From positions 98,024 to 162,023 of the forward strand of contig JAKURD010000005.1 of the NCBI GenBank assembly GCA_022450045.1: DNA of 64,000 nt, in the 5' to 3' direction. The stretch comes from Gracilimonas sp. GTDB lineage: Bacteria; Bacteroidota; Rhodothermia; Balneolales; Balneolaceae. Shown here piece after piece: positions 9,608-19,362 of this stretch (within the stretch, counting starts at the first letter, position 1; each line of letters starts with the position of its first letter). A program made the position numbers and the translations under genes. Below the pieces are notes generated by a model that was not told where the DNA came from, ran no database searches, and worked only from the letters and a program-made list of their open reading frames with translations.

Positions 9608-11143
9608 TTGAACTACATGACTATTTCAGAGACTCGCGAAAAAGTCTTATCAGGAGAAACAAAACTTCGTGACATTATAGAGCACTACATTCAGCAGATC
9701 GAAGATCAAAATCCCAGGGTCAACGCCTATGTGGATATGGATTTTGATGCTGCCCGAACCCGTGCCGATGAGATCCAGAAAAAGATTGATAACGGTACTT
9801 CCGGTAAACTTGCGGGAGTGGTTATGGGGATAAAAGATGTGATTTCTGAGCGAGGAAAGAAGTTAACTTGTGCGTCAAAAATGCTTTCAAGCTTTGAAAG
9901 CGTCTATGATGCAACTGTGATCCAGCGACTGAAGGCCGAAGATGCCATTTTGATCGGCCGTTTGAATATGGATGAGTTCGCCATGGGTTCAGCTAATGAG
10001 TACAGTAATTTCGGGCCGGTGAAAAATCCGCACGATCCAACCAAAGTACCGGGAGGATCTTCAGGAGGAAGTGCCGCAGCTGTAGCTTCTGGTATGGCTA
10101 TGGTTACGCTCGGTTCTGATACCGGAGGTTCTATACGACAGCCCGCTTCCTATTGTGGAGTAGTGGGCTTAAAGCCAACCTATGGTCGTGTTTCACGCTA
10201 TGGGTTGGTTGCGTTTGCATCTTCTTTTGATTGTATTGGGCCATTGGCTCATTCAGTGGAAGATGCAGCCCGGGTTCTGGAAATTATCGCAGGTTTTGAT
10301 GAACGGGATAATACCTCTTCTGAAAAAGAGAAAGAGGATTATGTTTCAGCGGTTCTGACTCCAAAAAAGGATATCAGGATTGGAGTACCGGAAGAATTTT
10401 TTGGTGAAGGCTTGGATGAAGAGATCAAGGCCGGTATAAATAAGATACTTAAAGATCTTGAAGCTAAAGGGGCTGAATTAGTGCCGGTGAAGCTGCCACA
10501 CACCAAATATGGAATTGCTACATACTATATTTTGGCTACTGCTGAGGCTTCCAGTAACCTGGCTCGCTATGATGGCATTCGCTACGGACATCGGGCAGAT
10601 AAAGACGAAATGCTGGATGAGCTGAAGAAGGAAGAAAAAGCTTTGAAAGAGCAGTTTGAAATAGCTGAGGGCGATACAAAAGCCGCAGTTCAGGAAAAAC
10701 TGGCCAAGCTTGATTCTCCGCTCATTCGCCTCTATAAAAAATCACGTACCGAAAGTTTTGGCGATGAAGTCAAGCGCAGGATTATGCTCGGAACGTATGT
10801 ATTGAGCGCCGGCTACTACGATGCTTATTACGGGAAAGCCCAAAGAGTGCGCCGGCTTATCCAAAACGATTACAAAGAAGCATTCAAGTATGTTGATGTG
10901 ATCGTGAGTCCGACTGCACCAACTACGGCTTTTGATCTTGGTTCAAAACAGGATGATCCCCTTCAAATGTATTTGAATGATATATATACCATCAGCGCAA
11001 ATTTAGCCGGGATTTGTGGAATCAGTGTTCCTGCTGGTACTCACAGCAATGGATTGCCTTATGGTATTCAGTTTGTGGCAGATAGTTTTCAGGAAACGAA
11101 AGTATTGAATGCCGGGCGGCTCGTAGAACTTCAATTATCTTAA
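9608..11143 (+). CDS. gatA: Asp-tRNA(Asn)/Glu-tRNA(Gln) amidotransferase subunit A
   Basis: 511 residues of the amidase-signature family. The Ser-cisSer-Lys triad is visible: K76 (GIKDV), the GGSSGGSAAA motif at 149-158, and S175 in DTGGSIRQPA. GatA releases ammonia from glutamine for tRNA-dependent amidation, with GatB and GatC, which are not in the window. The start may be TTG 9608 or ATG 9617; both give an almost identical protein. It sits directly behind tatA. Confidence 0.96.
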   Translation: MNYMTISETREKVLSGETKLRDIIEHYIQQIEDQNPRVNAYVDMDFDAARTRADEIQKKIDNGTSGKLAGVVMGIKDVISERGKKLTCASKMLSSFESVYDATVIQRLKAEDAILIGRLNMDEFAMGSANEYSNFGPVKNPHDPTKVPGGSSGGSAAAVASGMAMVTLGSDTGGSIRQPASYCGVVGLKPTYGRVSRYGLVAFASSFDCIGPLAHSVEDAARVLEIIAGFDERDNTSSEKEKEDYVSAVLTPKKDIRIGVPEEFFGEGLDEEIKAGINKILKDLEAKGAELVPVKLPHTKYGIATYYILATAEASSNLARYDGIRYGHRADKDEMLDELKKEEKALKEQFEIAEGDTKAAVQEKLAKLDSPLIRLYKKSRTESFGDEVKRRIMLGTYVLSAGYYDAYYGKAQRVRRLIQNDYKEAFKYVDVIVSPTAPTTAFDLGSKQDDPLQMYLNDIYTISANLAGICGISVPAGTHSNGLPYGIQFVADSFQETKVLNAGRLVELQLS

Positions 11144-11155
11144 AACCCGAATTCC

Positions 11156-11920
11156 ATGAACAGGCTGATTGGGAAAACTGCAATTGTTACCGGTGCTACA
11201 GCCGGAATAGGATTTAAAACCGCTGAGTTACTTGCGGAGCAAGGGGTGGATGTGATCATCACCGGGCGCAGAAAAGAACGTCTTGAAGAGATAAAAAATG
11301 ATCTTGAGAATCGGTTTAGAATCAACGTACAAACAGCTCCCTTCGATATTCAGGATGCCGATGCCTGCAGCACTTTTATAGAGGCACTTTCGGTTGATAT
11401 TGACATCCTGGTCAACAACGCCGGATTAGCAAAAGGAACAGATCCGGTCTTCGCCGCTGATTTTGAGGACTGGGATACCATGATAGATACTAATGTGAAA
11501 GGATTGCTGTATCTGTCGAGATTAATTTCGGCCAAAATGAAAGAGCGAAATTCCGGCCATATCATCAATGTTGGCTCCGTAGCAGGACATGAGTCTTATG
11601 CCGGAGGGGTTGTTTACACGGCTACCAAACATGCAGTTAAAGCGATCACCGAATCAACTAAGAAAGATCTGCATGGGACGAATGTAAGGGTGAGTATGGT
11701 TTCTCCCGGTTTGGTTGAAACGGAATTTAGTGAAGTCCGTTTCGGGGGCGATAAAGAAAAAGCCGCCAGTGTGTATAAGGGCATTCAGCCTTTAACTGCT
11801 CTGGATATTGCGGAGATCATCCTATTCGTGGCCAATCGTCCGGCTCATGTAAATATCATGGATACCATCATTTATCCGGTAGCCCAATCTTCAGCAACAA
11901 TGGTACACCGAAATGACTAA
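11156..11920 (+). CDS. Short-chain dehydrogenase/reductase (YdfG-like)
   Basis: 254 residues, classical SDR. It has the cofactor-binding TGATAGIG near residue 13, NNAG at about 87-90, the catalytic Ser in NVGSVAG near 139, and YTATK near 152-156. The layout resembles the NADP-dependent serine/3-hydroxy acid dehydrogenases (YdfG group), but the substrate cannot be read from sequence. It overlaps the next gene by 8 bp, so it is translated as part of an operon with the M28 peptidase, prmA and ppx. Confidence 0.85.
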   Translation: MNRLIGKTAIVTGATAGIGFKTAELLAEQGVDVIITGRRKERLEEIKNDLENRFRINVQTAPFDIQDADACSTFIEALSVDIDILVNNAGLAKGTDPVFAADFEDWDTMIDTNVKGLLYLSRLISAKMKERNSGHIINVGSVAGHESYAGGVVYTATKHAVKAITESTKKDLHGTNVRVSMVSPGLVETEFSEVRFGGDKEKAASVYKGIQPLTALDIAEIILFVANRPAHVNIMDTIIYPVAQSSATMVHRND

Positions 11921-12881
11921 ATGGTTTTTACTTTTTCTACTGATCTTTTTTATTGGCTGCTCAAATTCGGAAACTCCGGGTTTAAAATTTTCTGAAAAGG
12001 GACGGGACGTGCCGGCATTCAATGCCGACTCAGCTTATCATTTTGTACAACAGCAGGTTGATTTTGGCCCCAGAGTTCCAAACTCTGAAGCTCATCGAAA
12101 AGCTATGGCGTATTTTGAAGAGAAACTTCGAAGTTATGCCGGCTCAAATGCAGTTTTTATTCAAAAATTTACGGCTGAAGGATATGATGGAACTCTTGAG
12201 CTTGGAAATGTAATAGCTGCATTCAATTTAAACTCACCTGACAGGGTCATGATCAGTGCACATTGGGATAGTCGCCCAAGGGCAGATATGGATTCGGATT
12301 CAACCCGAAAAGAAGAACCCATTGTTGGTGCAGATGATGGTGGAAGTGGGGTAGCCGTTTTACTTGAATTAGCCCGAATGTTCAGAGATAACCCACCACC
12401 CATTGGAGTGGATATAGTTCTTTTTGACGGGGAAGATTATGGCAAGTCAGGAAGCTTGGAAAAATACTTTCTGGGATCACGATACTGGTCCAATAACCCT
12501 CCAGTGCCGGGATACAGTCCCCGGTTTGGGATCTTACTGGATATGGTTGGGGCTGAAGGTGCTCAGTTTCCCAAAGAACAGTATTCAATGAATTACGCCC
12601 CAAATTTAGTGGATGAGGTTTGGAATATTGCAGATGAGAAAGGGTATGATCATTATTTTTTGAATGAGCAAGGTGCTGCCATTTCCGATGATCATGTAAT
12701 TGTGAATGAAAAAGCCGGAATTCCCATTATCAATATTATCAATCATAGCCGCACGGATCGCGGTAATGCTGAATTTGCTGCATATTGGCACACGCATGGC
12801 GATAATATGGATATCATCAGCAAAGAAACTCTGCAAGCTGTCGGTGATGTGTTGGCTGAACTCATTTACAACCGCTTGTAA
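11913..12881 (+). CDS. M28-family zinc peptidase lipoprotein (glutaminyl cyclase-like)
   Basis: 322 residues. The N-terminus is a lipoprotein signal (hydrophobic run ending IGCSNSE, Cys near residue 16), so it is likely anchored in the periplasm or outer membrane. Metal-ligand motifs of M28 are visible: SAHWDSRP (His), GADDGGSGVAV (Asp), LFDGEDYG (Glu), LLDMVG (Asp), and a late His in YWHTHGDNMD. The short form and the WDSRP motif resemble bacterial glutaminyl-peptide cyclotransferases as well as aminopeptidases. It overlaps prmA by one base. Confidence 0.85.
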   Translation: MTKWFLLFLLIFFIGCSNSETPGLKFSEKGRDVPAFNADSAYHFVQQQVDFGPRVPNSEAHRKAMAYFEEKLRSYAGSNAVFIQKFTAEGYDGTLELGNVIAAFNLNSPDRVMISAHWDSRPRADMDSDSTRKEEPIVGADDGGSGVAVLLELARMFRDNPPPIGVDIVLFDGEDYGKSGSLEKYFLGSRYWSNNPPVPGYSPRFGILLDMVGAEGAQFPKEQYSMNYAPNLVDEVWNIADEKGYDHYFLNEQGAAISDDHVIVNEKAGIPIINIINHSRTDRGNAEFAAYWHTHGDNMDIISKETLQAVGDVLAELIYNRL

Positions 12882-13714
12882 TGGAATATGTTGAGCTTCG
12901 AATAAAACTTCAGGATGACTTCCACGAATTGTTAATAGCCGAACTCTTTGATTTGGATTTCGAAGGTTTTGAGCAGGAGGATGATCTGCTTGTAGCAACC
13001 ATTCCCACCCATCGATTCGATGATACCAAGAGAGAAGAGATTGAGAGAAAGTTGATGGCTTTTGATGAAGCTTCCCTTCTGAGTGAAAAGATCATTGCTC
13101 CCCGAAACTGGAACTTGCAATGGGAGCGAACGATTAAACCGCAGCCCATCGGTAAATTTTACGTACATCCTACCTGGTCAACTTTTGATGGGGATCTTAG
13201 CGATAAGATCGAATTGATAATTGACCCGAAAATGGCTTTTGGAACCGGCTATCATGCTACAACGCGGGTAATGCTGGAATGGATGCCGGAGGTTATCAAA
13301 GAAGGTGATGCGGTTTTAGATGCCGGCACAGGAACCGGAATTCTTGCTATTGCCGCTTTAAAGTTAGGTGCGAAGTCAGCTTTTGGTTTTGATATTGATG
13401 AATGGAGCGAAACCAATGCTAATGAGAATATTCTCCTAAATAAAGCAGATAATTTTAAGGTTAAGCTGGGTTCGACCGAAGTGATACCGGATGGTGAGAT
13501 GTATGATGTGATCCTTGCTAATATCAACAGAAATGCTTTGATCGAGCTGATTCCGGAGTTGCTTAACTTCCTTAATGAAGGAGGCCGGCTGCTGCTTTCA
13601 GGTCTTTTGGAAGAAGATGAGGAAACTATGTTAGAGCAACCCGCACTCAAAGAACTGAGTTATATGGGCACCCGCCGGCATGATGAATGGATAGCCCTGT
13701 TATTTCAAGCATGA
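12881..13714 (+). CDS. prmA: Ribosomal protein L11 methyltransferase
   Basis: 277 residues. An N-terminal substrate-recognition domain (about 1-85) is followed by a methyltransferase domain with AFGTGYHATTRVML and the SAM motif DAGTGTGILAIAALK, then the NPPY-like ANINRNAL. This matches PrmA, which trimethylates L11. The start codon overlaps the stop of the peptidase gene (TAATG), and its own stop overlaps the next start (ATGA), so the string is translationally coupled. Confidence 0.94.
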   Translation: MEYVELRIKLQDDFHELLIAELFDLDFEGFEQEDDLLVATIPTHRFDDTKREEIERKLMAFDEASLLSEKIIAPRNWNLQWERTIKPQPIGKFYVHPTWSTFDGDLSDKIELIIDPKMAFGTGYHATTRVMLEWMPEVIKEGDAVLDAGTGTGILAIAALKLGAKSAFGFDIDEWSETNANENILLNKADNFKVKLGSTEVIPDGEMYDVILANINRNALIELIPELLNFLNEGGRLLLSGLLEEDEETMLEQPALKELSYMGTRRHDEWIALLFQA

Positions 13715-14634
13715 GAGCAGCGATCGACATAGGTACAAATACGGTACTCCTTTTGGCAGCGGAAGTTAACGATGGGGTAATCAGTCCCATTCATGAAGAG
13801 CACCGCGTACCAAGGTTAGGGAAAGGCGTGGACACGGATAAAAATATAAATGAGGCTGCTACTCAACGGGTTACTTTAGCATTGAAAGAATACAAAGATC
13901 TTCTTTTAAGAGATTTTCCGGATCTGGAGAGTGTTGTTGTTACTGCTACCAGTGCAGTTAGAGATGCCCGAAACAGGGAAGAGTTCATGCAGTCCGTAAA
14001 GAAAGAAACAGGTTTTACTATTCGGCTTCTTTCTGGAACCGAAGAAGCAGAGTGGACAGCCTATGGCGCACTTTCTGTATTGGGAGGCGTGCCTCAGAAC
14101 AGGTTGATCATAGATATCGGCGGAGGAAGTACGGAAGTGGCGGCACTTTCCGGAATGAAGATAACCGATGCACATTCTTTCGATATGGGTTCTGTTCGAT
14201 TTACGGAACGTTTTCTAAGGGATGATCCTCCCAAAAAAGAACAGATCTCAGCCTGCAGAAAAGGGATAGAAAATTTATTGAATAATCGCCCTTTTGATAT
14301 AAAGAAAGGTGCAGTCTTGGTTGGCGTTGCAGGTACGGTAACGACACTGGCCGGTATTTCATTAGGACTAACAGAATATCAGCCTGAAAAATTAAATGGG
14401 TATGTCTTAACCTTAGAAAGCATTCGATCGGTCATTGAACGATTTTCTGTAACTCATAGTCAAAAAATGCTGAAAGAACATCCTGTCTATCTAAAGGGGA
14501 GAGCCGATATTTTTATGGCAGGGATGTTAATCCTTGAAGGACTTATGGAGCAGTTTGATATACAAAAACTGATCGCTTCAACGGGGGGAATTCGACACGG
14601 GGCCATTTTAAAGGCACAAAAAAAGCGCCATTAA
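13711..14634 (+). CDS. ppx: Ppx/GppA-family exopolyphosphatase/pppGpp phosphatase
   Basis: Start ATG at 13711, overlapping the prmA stop as ATGA; 307 residues. The N-terminus MRAAIDIGTNTVLLLAAEV is the phosphate-1 motif of the ASKHA fold, and IIDIGGGSTEVAAL near 142 is the second. This is the short form with only the two ASKHA domains, so it may act on polyphosphate or pppGpp. A terminator for the convergent gene overlaps its 3' end. Confidence 0.88.
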   Translation: MRAAIDIGTNTVLLLAAEVNDGVISPIHEEHRVPRLGKGVDTDKNINEAATQRVTLALKEYKDLLLRDFPDLESVVVTATSAVRDARNREEFMQSVKKETGFTIRLLSGTEEAEWTAYGALSVLGGVPQNRLIIDIGGGSTEVAALSGMKITDAHSFDMGSVRFTERFLRDDPPKKEQISACRKGIENLLNNRPFDIKKGAVLVGVAGTVTTLAGISLGLTEYQPEKLNGYVLTLESIRSVIERFSVTHSQKMLKEHPVYLKGRADIFMAGMLILEGLMEQFDIQKLIASTGGIRHGAILKAQKKRH

Positions 14635-14651
14635 CTTAATAATGACGCTTA
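14621..14651 (-). terminator. Intrinsic terminator of the outer-membrane protein gene
   Basis: AAGCGCCATTA (14623-14633) and TAATGACGCTT (14640-14650) form an 11-bp stem with one mismatch. On the minus strand it is followed by a run of T (the A-run before it on the plus strand). It overlaps the end of ppx. Confidence 0.75.
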
Positions 14652-14672
14652 GATATTCCTTAAAATCAGGAA

Positions 14673-15182
14673 TTAGTTACCAAGAGGGAAACGTACACCA
14701 GCTCCAATATTTAACTGATCGGCATCTCCGATAACAAATTTCAGTTCTCCAAACAGATCACCAAAACCTACACCGTATTCTACACCGGCACCAAGGTTTA
14801 AACCAACTTCGGAATTAGAAGCACTTCCTGTATTTGTTCCATCATCGAACTTACTTTTAATGGTTGTATAGTTTAAACCACCAAGAGCGTAAGCAGTCAG
14901 TCCTTGTTCTTCATCGGCATGAAAAACATAGTTTGCGTTCGCATTTAACTCCCACCATGTAAGAGTAGTGTTTCCCATTTCTTCTGGAAAAAATAATCCA
15001 AAATCAACAACCGCTCTGAACTCTTCGTTGATTTGATATACTCCGTCAGCACGAATACCCAGACGTTCAATTTCAGATCCGTACATTAAGCCAACCCCTG
15101 CTTTTACAAATTGTGCTTGTGCAGTTTTTACTGCTAAAACGGAACATAGGACTATTAATACAAGCGTAGTTATTTTTTTCAT
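14673..15182 (-). CDS. Outer-membrane beta-barrel protein (OmpX/OprF-like small barrel)
   Basis: 169 residues with a signal peptide (KKITTLVLIVLCSVLAVKTAQAQ) and alternating strands (AGVGLMYG, FRAVVDFGLFF, LNLGAGVEYGVG, LNIGAGVRF). This is the pattern of a small eight-strand porin-like barrel. It has its own promoter region and a terminator. No specific function can be assigned. Confidence 0.75.
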   Translation of the reverse strand: MKKITTLVLIVLCSVLAVKTAQAQFVKAGVGLMYGSEIERLGIRADGVYQINEEFRAVVDFGLFFPEEMGNTTLTWWELNANANYVFHADEEQGLTAYALGGLNYTTIKSKFDDGTNTGSASNSEVGLNLGAGVEYGVGFGDLFGELKFVIGDADQLNIGAGVRFPLGN

Positions 15183-15339
15183 AGTTATTTTTTTTAGTTG
15201 AAATTATTTTTGCTGCATTTCTGCTTCAACTATTTATGCGTGAATTTTATTGAAAAAAGTTCAATTTCAAAAAAACTACTAAAAAAGACATTTTCATTTA
15301 CCAAAGGCTTTGTATTTTAAGTGCTGAATAATTTACGAT

Positions 15340-15972
15340 ATGTCAGAAGAAAACTCCGAAATTAAAAATAACTCGCCCCGCCAAAATGCCTCTGCAAGTA
15401 GTCTTGAGGACGATAAGTTTGTGGCAGAAGCTTTAGCAGGCAAAGAAGAATCCTACAAGAAGCTTGTAGATAAATACCAAAAACCACTCTATTTCCACGT
15501 TCGTAAGATGATAAAAGAAGTGGAGTTGGTTGAAGACCTTGTGCAAGAGGTATTTATGAAAGCCTTCCACAATCTATCAACCTATAGCAACGAATATGCT
15601 TTTTCAACGTGGTTATACCGAATTGCCACCAATCACACCATAGACTATTTACGTAAGAAAAAGCTGCAAACTTTATCCATTAATCAGCCCTATATGACCA
15701 AGGATGGTGAAATGGAAATGCAGCTCCCGGATGAAAATTTTTCTACTGATGAACCGGTTATAAAAAAGGAGAGAAAGCAGATCGTTCAACAAGCCATCCA
15801 AAATCTGCCTGAAAAGTATAAGGCTGTTATTGAGATGAGGCATATGGAGGAAAAATCGTATCAGGAAATTGCTGAGGTATTGGATTTACCTCTTGGAACG
15901 GTAAAAGCACATATATTTCGGGCAAGGGAACTGCTATACAAGGCATTGATCGACAAGAAGGATAAATTTTAA
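15340..15972 (+). CDS. RpoE-type (ECF) RNA polymerase sigma factor
   Basis: 210 residues. Region 2 (VDKYQKPLYFHVRKMIKEVELVEDLVQEVFMKAF and STWLYRIATNHTIDYLR) and region 4 (LPEKYKAVIEMRHMEEKSYQEIAEVLDLPLGTVKAHIFRARELL) are both intact. About 35 polar residues precede region 2. There is no anti-sigma gene beside it, unlike the ECF operon at 50.8 kb, so it may be a constitutive RpoE/SigW-like factor of this phylum. It stands alone. Confidence 0.9.
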   Translation: MSEENSEIKNNSPRQNASASSLEDDKFVAEALAGKEESYKKLVDKYQKPLYFHVRKMIKEVELVEDLVQEVFMKAFHNLSTYSNEYAFSTWLYRIATNHTIDYLRKKKLQTLSINQPYMTKDGEMEMQLPDENFSTDEPVIKKERKQIVQQAIQNLPEKYKAVIEMRHMEEKSYQEIAEVLDLPLGTVKAHIFRARELLYKALIDKKDKF

Positions 15973-16047
15973 GAACATATTTGACCTTATTTCCAAATTT
16001 GCTGCGCATTTATATATTGAATTACCCAACAATAAAATGTAAAGCTC

Positions 16048-16863
16048 ATGAAATACTCAAATACTATAAAGCTAAGTTCTTTTCTCCTCATTTTTGTGCT
16101 GTTTTTAACAGCCTGTGGCGACGATCCTGCTTCATCAGTTAATGAAGACCCACCTGAATTTCCGGAATTCGAAAATATTGATGCCGATCTTTCTTATTTC
16201 GAACAAAACAGTGAATCGACGAATCAGGAGAATACAAGTAATTTTACTGAAGCATATTTTTATGCAACCGGGCTTTCTTCAGTAACCGCATCAGGATTGT
16301 TCTATACCTCTTTCTTCAATTCTGCCAATCAAAGCGAAGCGGAGTTCAATGATGGGACATGGAGATGGGAATATTCGTATAGCTACGAAGGGGAGACGGC
16401 CTCTATTGTTCTTACCTCTCAAGAGATTGGTAGTAATATAGTGTGGGAAATGAACTGGTCGTATGACGACGGACAAGGGAACTCTTTTGAAGATTATACT
16501 ATGATTGAAGGATCAGTAGCTAAAGATGGTTCTTCAGGGTCATGGACGTTTAATAGCCTCAATCCAGACAATAATCAGGAAGAACCATTCATGGAAACTA
16601 TATGGGAACGATCCGGGGATGAAAACTTTGAATCTACAACGGAATTTTTTGGTGAGGGTGCCGGAGTTCAAACCTATACCTATGCCCAGAATGGAAATGT
16701 CTTTGATGTTACTTACAATGATACCGGTAGCGACAATAATATCTATGTACATTGGAATACTTCTTTACAGACCGGATATTATCAAGAGGGAACTGACACT
16801 GCTGAAAGGTATTGCTGGAATGATAGCTTTACCAATGTTGACTGCTCTACGGTAGGTTATTAA
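16048..16863 (+). CDS. Hypothetical lipoprotein
   Basis: 271 residues. The N-terminus has a lipoprotein signal with a lipobox LTACGDD (Cys near residue 24). The rest is rich in Asn, Ser, Thr and Trp-containing strands (for example DGTWRWEYSYSYEGE), suggesting a surface or periplasmic beta-sandwich. I recognise no family. It follows the RpoE-type sigma gene by about 75 bp and is closed by a terminator. Confidence 0.65.
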   Translation: MKYSNTIKLSSFLLIFVLFLTACGDDPASSVNEDPPEFPEFENIDADLSYFEQNSESTNQENTSNFTEAYFYATGLSSVTASGLFYTSFFNSANQSEAEFNDGTWRWEYSYSYEGETASIVLTSQEIGSNIVWEMNWSYDDGQGNSFEDYTMIEGSVAKDGSSGSWTFNSLNPDNNQEEPFMETIWERSGDENFESTTEFFGEGAGVQTYTYAQNGNVFDVTYNDTGSDNNIYVHWNTSLQTGYYQEGTDTAERYCWNDSFTNVDCSTVGY

Positions 16864-16885
16864 GCTTATCAGACATCTTAAAACT

Positions 16886-16912
16886 AAAGCCGGCTTTAAC
16901 GAGGCGGCTTTT
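16886..16912. terminator. Bidirectional intrinsic terminator
   Basis: AAAGCCG (16886-16892) pairs with CGGCTTT (16905-16911), followed by T residues. It lies between the lipoprotein gene and convergent queG. Confidence 0.7.
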
Positions 16913-16914
16913 TA

Positions 16915-17862
16915 TTAGTTGGAGAGATTATCAGCTACTATCCTAATATTTGATTTAAACTTTTCATATTTGGCCCTTCGGATTGCGCTTCCTTCAAAAA
17001 CTTTATCATATTCTTGTGGGGTTAGGTTTTCCCAGAATTCCAGGTCACGATCGGCTACATAATCCCTGGGATGAAGGTCTTCAAATTGTGCTAAAACAGA
17101 TTTACTGTTCCAGGGGCAAACATCCTGACAGATATCACATCCATAGATCCAGTTTTCGATGTTTGTTTGAAATTTCTTGTCGATATCTTCCTTTAGTTCA
17201 ATAGTGAGGTAGGAGATGCACTTGGTGGCATCAACTCTGTAAGGCTCGTAGATGGCATCGGTAGGACAAGCGTCTATACATTTTGTACAAGAACCACAAT
17301 GATCGGTTACGGGACTGTCATAGCTTAATTCTGCATCTATGATCATCTCCCCAATAAAAAAGAATGAACCAATGTTTTTGTTGAGCAAATTGGAGTTTTT
17401 TCCGATCCATCCAAGTCCGGCACGCTTTGCCCATACTTTATCAAGAACCGGAGCTGAGTCCGTAAAAATACGGCCTTCAAGCCCGCCCAAAAGTTCTTCT
17501 GTAAAACTAAACAGCTTCTTTAAATTTTTTTTGAGGACTTTATGATAATCCCTCCCCTGCGCATATTTCGAGATAAGCGGTTGGTCTTTAACTCCGATTT
17601 GTGCTTTGTGTTTGGGATGATGGTAACTGGCCAAAACCGAAACCACCGTTTTTGATCCTGGTACAAGCAGCGTAGGGTCCACCCGTTTATCGAAGTAGTT
17701 GGTAATCCAATCCATGGTGCCATAGCGTTCTTGCTCTAACCACTCTCCAAGTCTGCGAGCTTCGTTGGGAAGATAGTGTGCTTTAGCAAAACCACAGGCA
17801 TCAAAACCCAGTTGAAGGGCATGGGTGCGGATTTGTTCGGTAAGCTTTTGTTGCTTTAGCAC
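16915..17862 (-). CDS. queG: Epoxyqueuosine reductase QueG
   Basis: 315 residues. The N-terminal domain has LGFDACGFAKAHYLP and LEQERYGTMDWI. Two 4Fe-4S ferredoxin clusters are seen as CGSCTKCIDACPT and CDICQDVCPWN. QueG reduces epoxyqueuosine to queuosine in tRNA using cobalamin. The usual C-terminal HEAT region of long QueG is absent, as in many short forms. The gene lies 31 bp downstream of the FtsE-like gene on the same strand. Confidence 0.95.
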   Translation of the reverse strand: MLKQQKLTEQIRTHALQLGFDACGFAKAHYLPNEARRLGEWLEQERYGTMDWITNYFDKRVDPTLLVPGSKTVVSVLASYHHPKHKAQIGVKDQPLISKYAQGRDYHKVLKKNLKKLFSFTEELLGGLEGRIFTDSAPVLDKVWAKRAGLGWIGKNSNLLNKNIGSFFFIGEMIIDAELSYDSPVTDHCGSCTKCIDACPTDAIYEPYRVDATKCISYLTIELKEDIDKKFQTNIENWIYGCDICQDVCPWNSKSVLAQFEDLHPRDYVADRDLEFWENLTPQEYDKVFEGSAIRRAKYEKFKSNIRIVADNLSN

Positions 17863-17893
17863 AATGAAATTGAATGACTAATTCATTCAGGAT

Positions 17894-18598
17894 TTAAGAT
17901 TTAATGGGAACCAGTTTTTCGCCTTTCCAGACCAGATCCTGAGTTTTTCCATTAACCATACGCACGGTACGGGCTTTGTATTTCTTCACTACCGCATAAT
18001 CGTGGGTGACCATTAACACCGCCATTCCCCGGTTATTGATACTTCTGAGAAGTTCCATGATCTCTTTGGTAGCTTTTGGATCAAGATTTCCCGTGGGTTC
18101 ATCGGCCAGCAGAATCCGGGGTTCATTCGCCAGGGCGCGTGCAATAACTACCCGTTGCTGCTCGCCTCCGGAAAGATCTTTAGGCATATGTTTTCTTCGG
18201 TGGCTAAGCCCGACCATCGTCAATACTTCGAGCACTCGTTGTTTTATGAATTTTGGCTTCTCACCGGTTACCTGAAGGGCAAAAGCTACATTGTCGTGTA
18301 CATTTCTATCCTGAAGAAGCTGAAAATCCTGAAATACAATTCCGAGTCTGCGACGCAACATCGGCACTTCCCGTTCACTGATTTTATTGACAGGATATTC
18401 GGTCACTCTCACGGTCCCCTGATCGGGAACCACATCTCTGTAAAGTAATTTCAGAAATGAACTCTTACCCACTCCGGTAGGGCCTATCAAATAGGAAAAT
18501 TCTCCGTTGTGTAATTTAAAATTAACATTCTCCAGCACCTGTGTGTTGTCGAATCGTAAGGATACATTTTTAAGCTCTATTACTGCTGTTTCTGACAT
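17894..18598 (-). CDS. ftsE: ABC transporter ATPase, FtsE-like
   Basis: 234 residues with Walker [11 protein letters not shown] near 39, signature [15 protein letters not shown] and Walker [20 protein letters not shown] plus LSGGEQQR is typical of FtsE, the cell-division ATPase partnered by FtsX. No ftsX lies nearby, so the specific assignment rests on sequence alone. The gene overlaps the preceding methyltransferase by 19 bp. Confidence 0.8.
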   Translation of the reverse strand: MSETAVIELKNVSLRFDNTQVLENVNFKLHNGEFSYLIGPTGVGKSSFLKLLYRDVVPDQGTVRVTEYPVNKISEREVPMLRRRLGIVFQDFQLLQDRNVHDNVAFALQVTGEKPKFIKQRVLEVLTMVGLSHRRKHMPKDLSGGEQQRVVIARALANEPRILLADEPTGNLDPKATKEIMELLRSINNRGMAVLMVTHDYAVVKKYKARTVRMVNGKTQDLVWKGEKLVPIKS

Positions 18599-19362
18599 CT
18601 AAGTACCATTGTTATGCGGGTGCTGTTTTCGTCTGCATCAACCAAGTCAAAGCCCTCGTATTTTGCTACCTGATGATAGGAGGTTTGTTCCAAAATAGAC
18701 AACATTTCTTGCAGGGAATAAATGCGTTGCTTGTGGACTTCATTAAAGCTTCGGATCACGGTTTTTCCATCTTCAGCCAGTTCTTCAATATCGAACTCGT
18801 TATAGTGAAATTGTTCGCCGGGCTCGTATCTGCTTTCCCTGAAATAGCGATAAGAGCCAAAACTGCCTTCTTCATTATTTAAATAATCCACGGCTTCCAG
18901 TGAATTCTGTGGAGTGGAAAAATCATAAATAAGAAGTCCGCCGGGTTTCAAAATATCCTGACAACCCTGCAGCATTTTCAGAATATCCGCTTCATTATGT
19001 AGATAATTAACACTGTCAAAAACCGAAAAGATGACATCATATTTTTTATTGCTGTTGATATCCCTGAAATCCATGGTGTGAAATTGAACATCTGCTTCCT
19101 GCTCGGCTGCTTTTTGCCGGGCTTTCTCTACCATTGCTTCAGACTGATCGGTGGCTGTAAGTTTGTATTCATCCAGTTCAGAAAGGCAAAGAGCTATTGC
19201 CCCGGTTCCGCAAGCCATTTCCATTACCTCAATGGGATCCGGATGATGAGTCTGAATGACCTCATCGATAAAGTCGGCCCACATTTCATAATCAACATCC
19301 TTCATCAGGGTGTCGTACAAATGGACTAATGCTGAATAGATCTCAGTTTGTTCGGTCTTCAC
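18580..19362 (-). CDS. Class I SAM-dependent methyltransferase
   Basis: About 260 residues from a GTG start at 19362 (VKTEQTEIYSALVHLYDTLMKD). The frame is open further upstream only because it runs antiparallel-free through pdxA in another phase. A SAM-binding motif VMEMACGTGAIALCL and DVIFSVFDSVNYL are visible, as in small-molecule methyltransferases of the UbiE/YdaC style. It overlaps pdxA by 20 bp and ftsE by 19 bp, so the three are one transcript. Substrate unknown; the start is uncertain. Confidence 0.75.
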   Translation of the reverse strand: MKTEQTEIYSALVHLYDTLMKDVDYEMWADFIDEVIQTHHPDPIEVMEMACGTGAIALCLSELDEYKLTATDQSEAMVEKARQKAAEQEADVQFHTMDFRDINSNKKYDVIFSVFDSVNYLHNEADILKMLQGCQDILKPGGLLIYDFSTPQNSLEAVDYLNNEEGSFGSYRYFRESRYEPGEQFHYNEFDIEELAEDGKTVIRSFNEVHKQRIYSLQEMLSILEQTSYHQVAKYEGFDLVDADENSTRITMVLRCQKQQ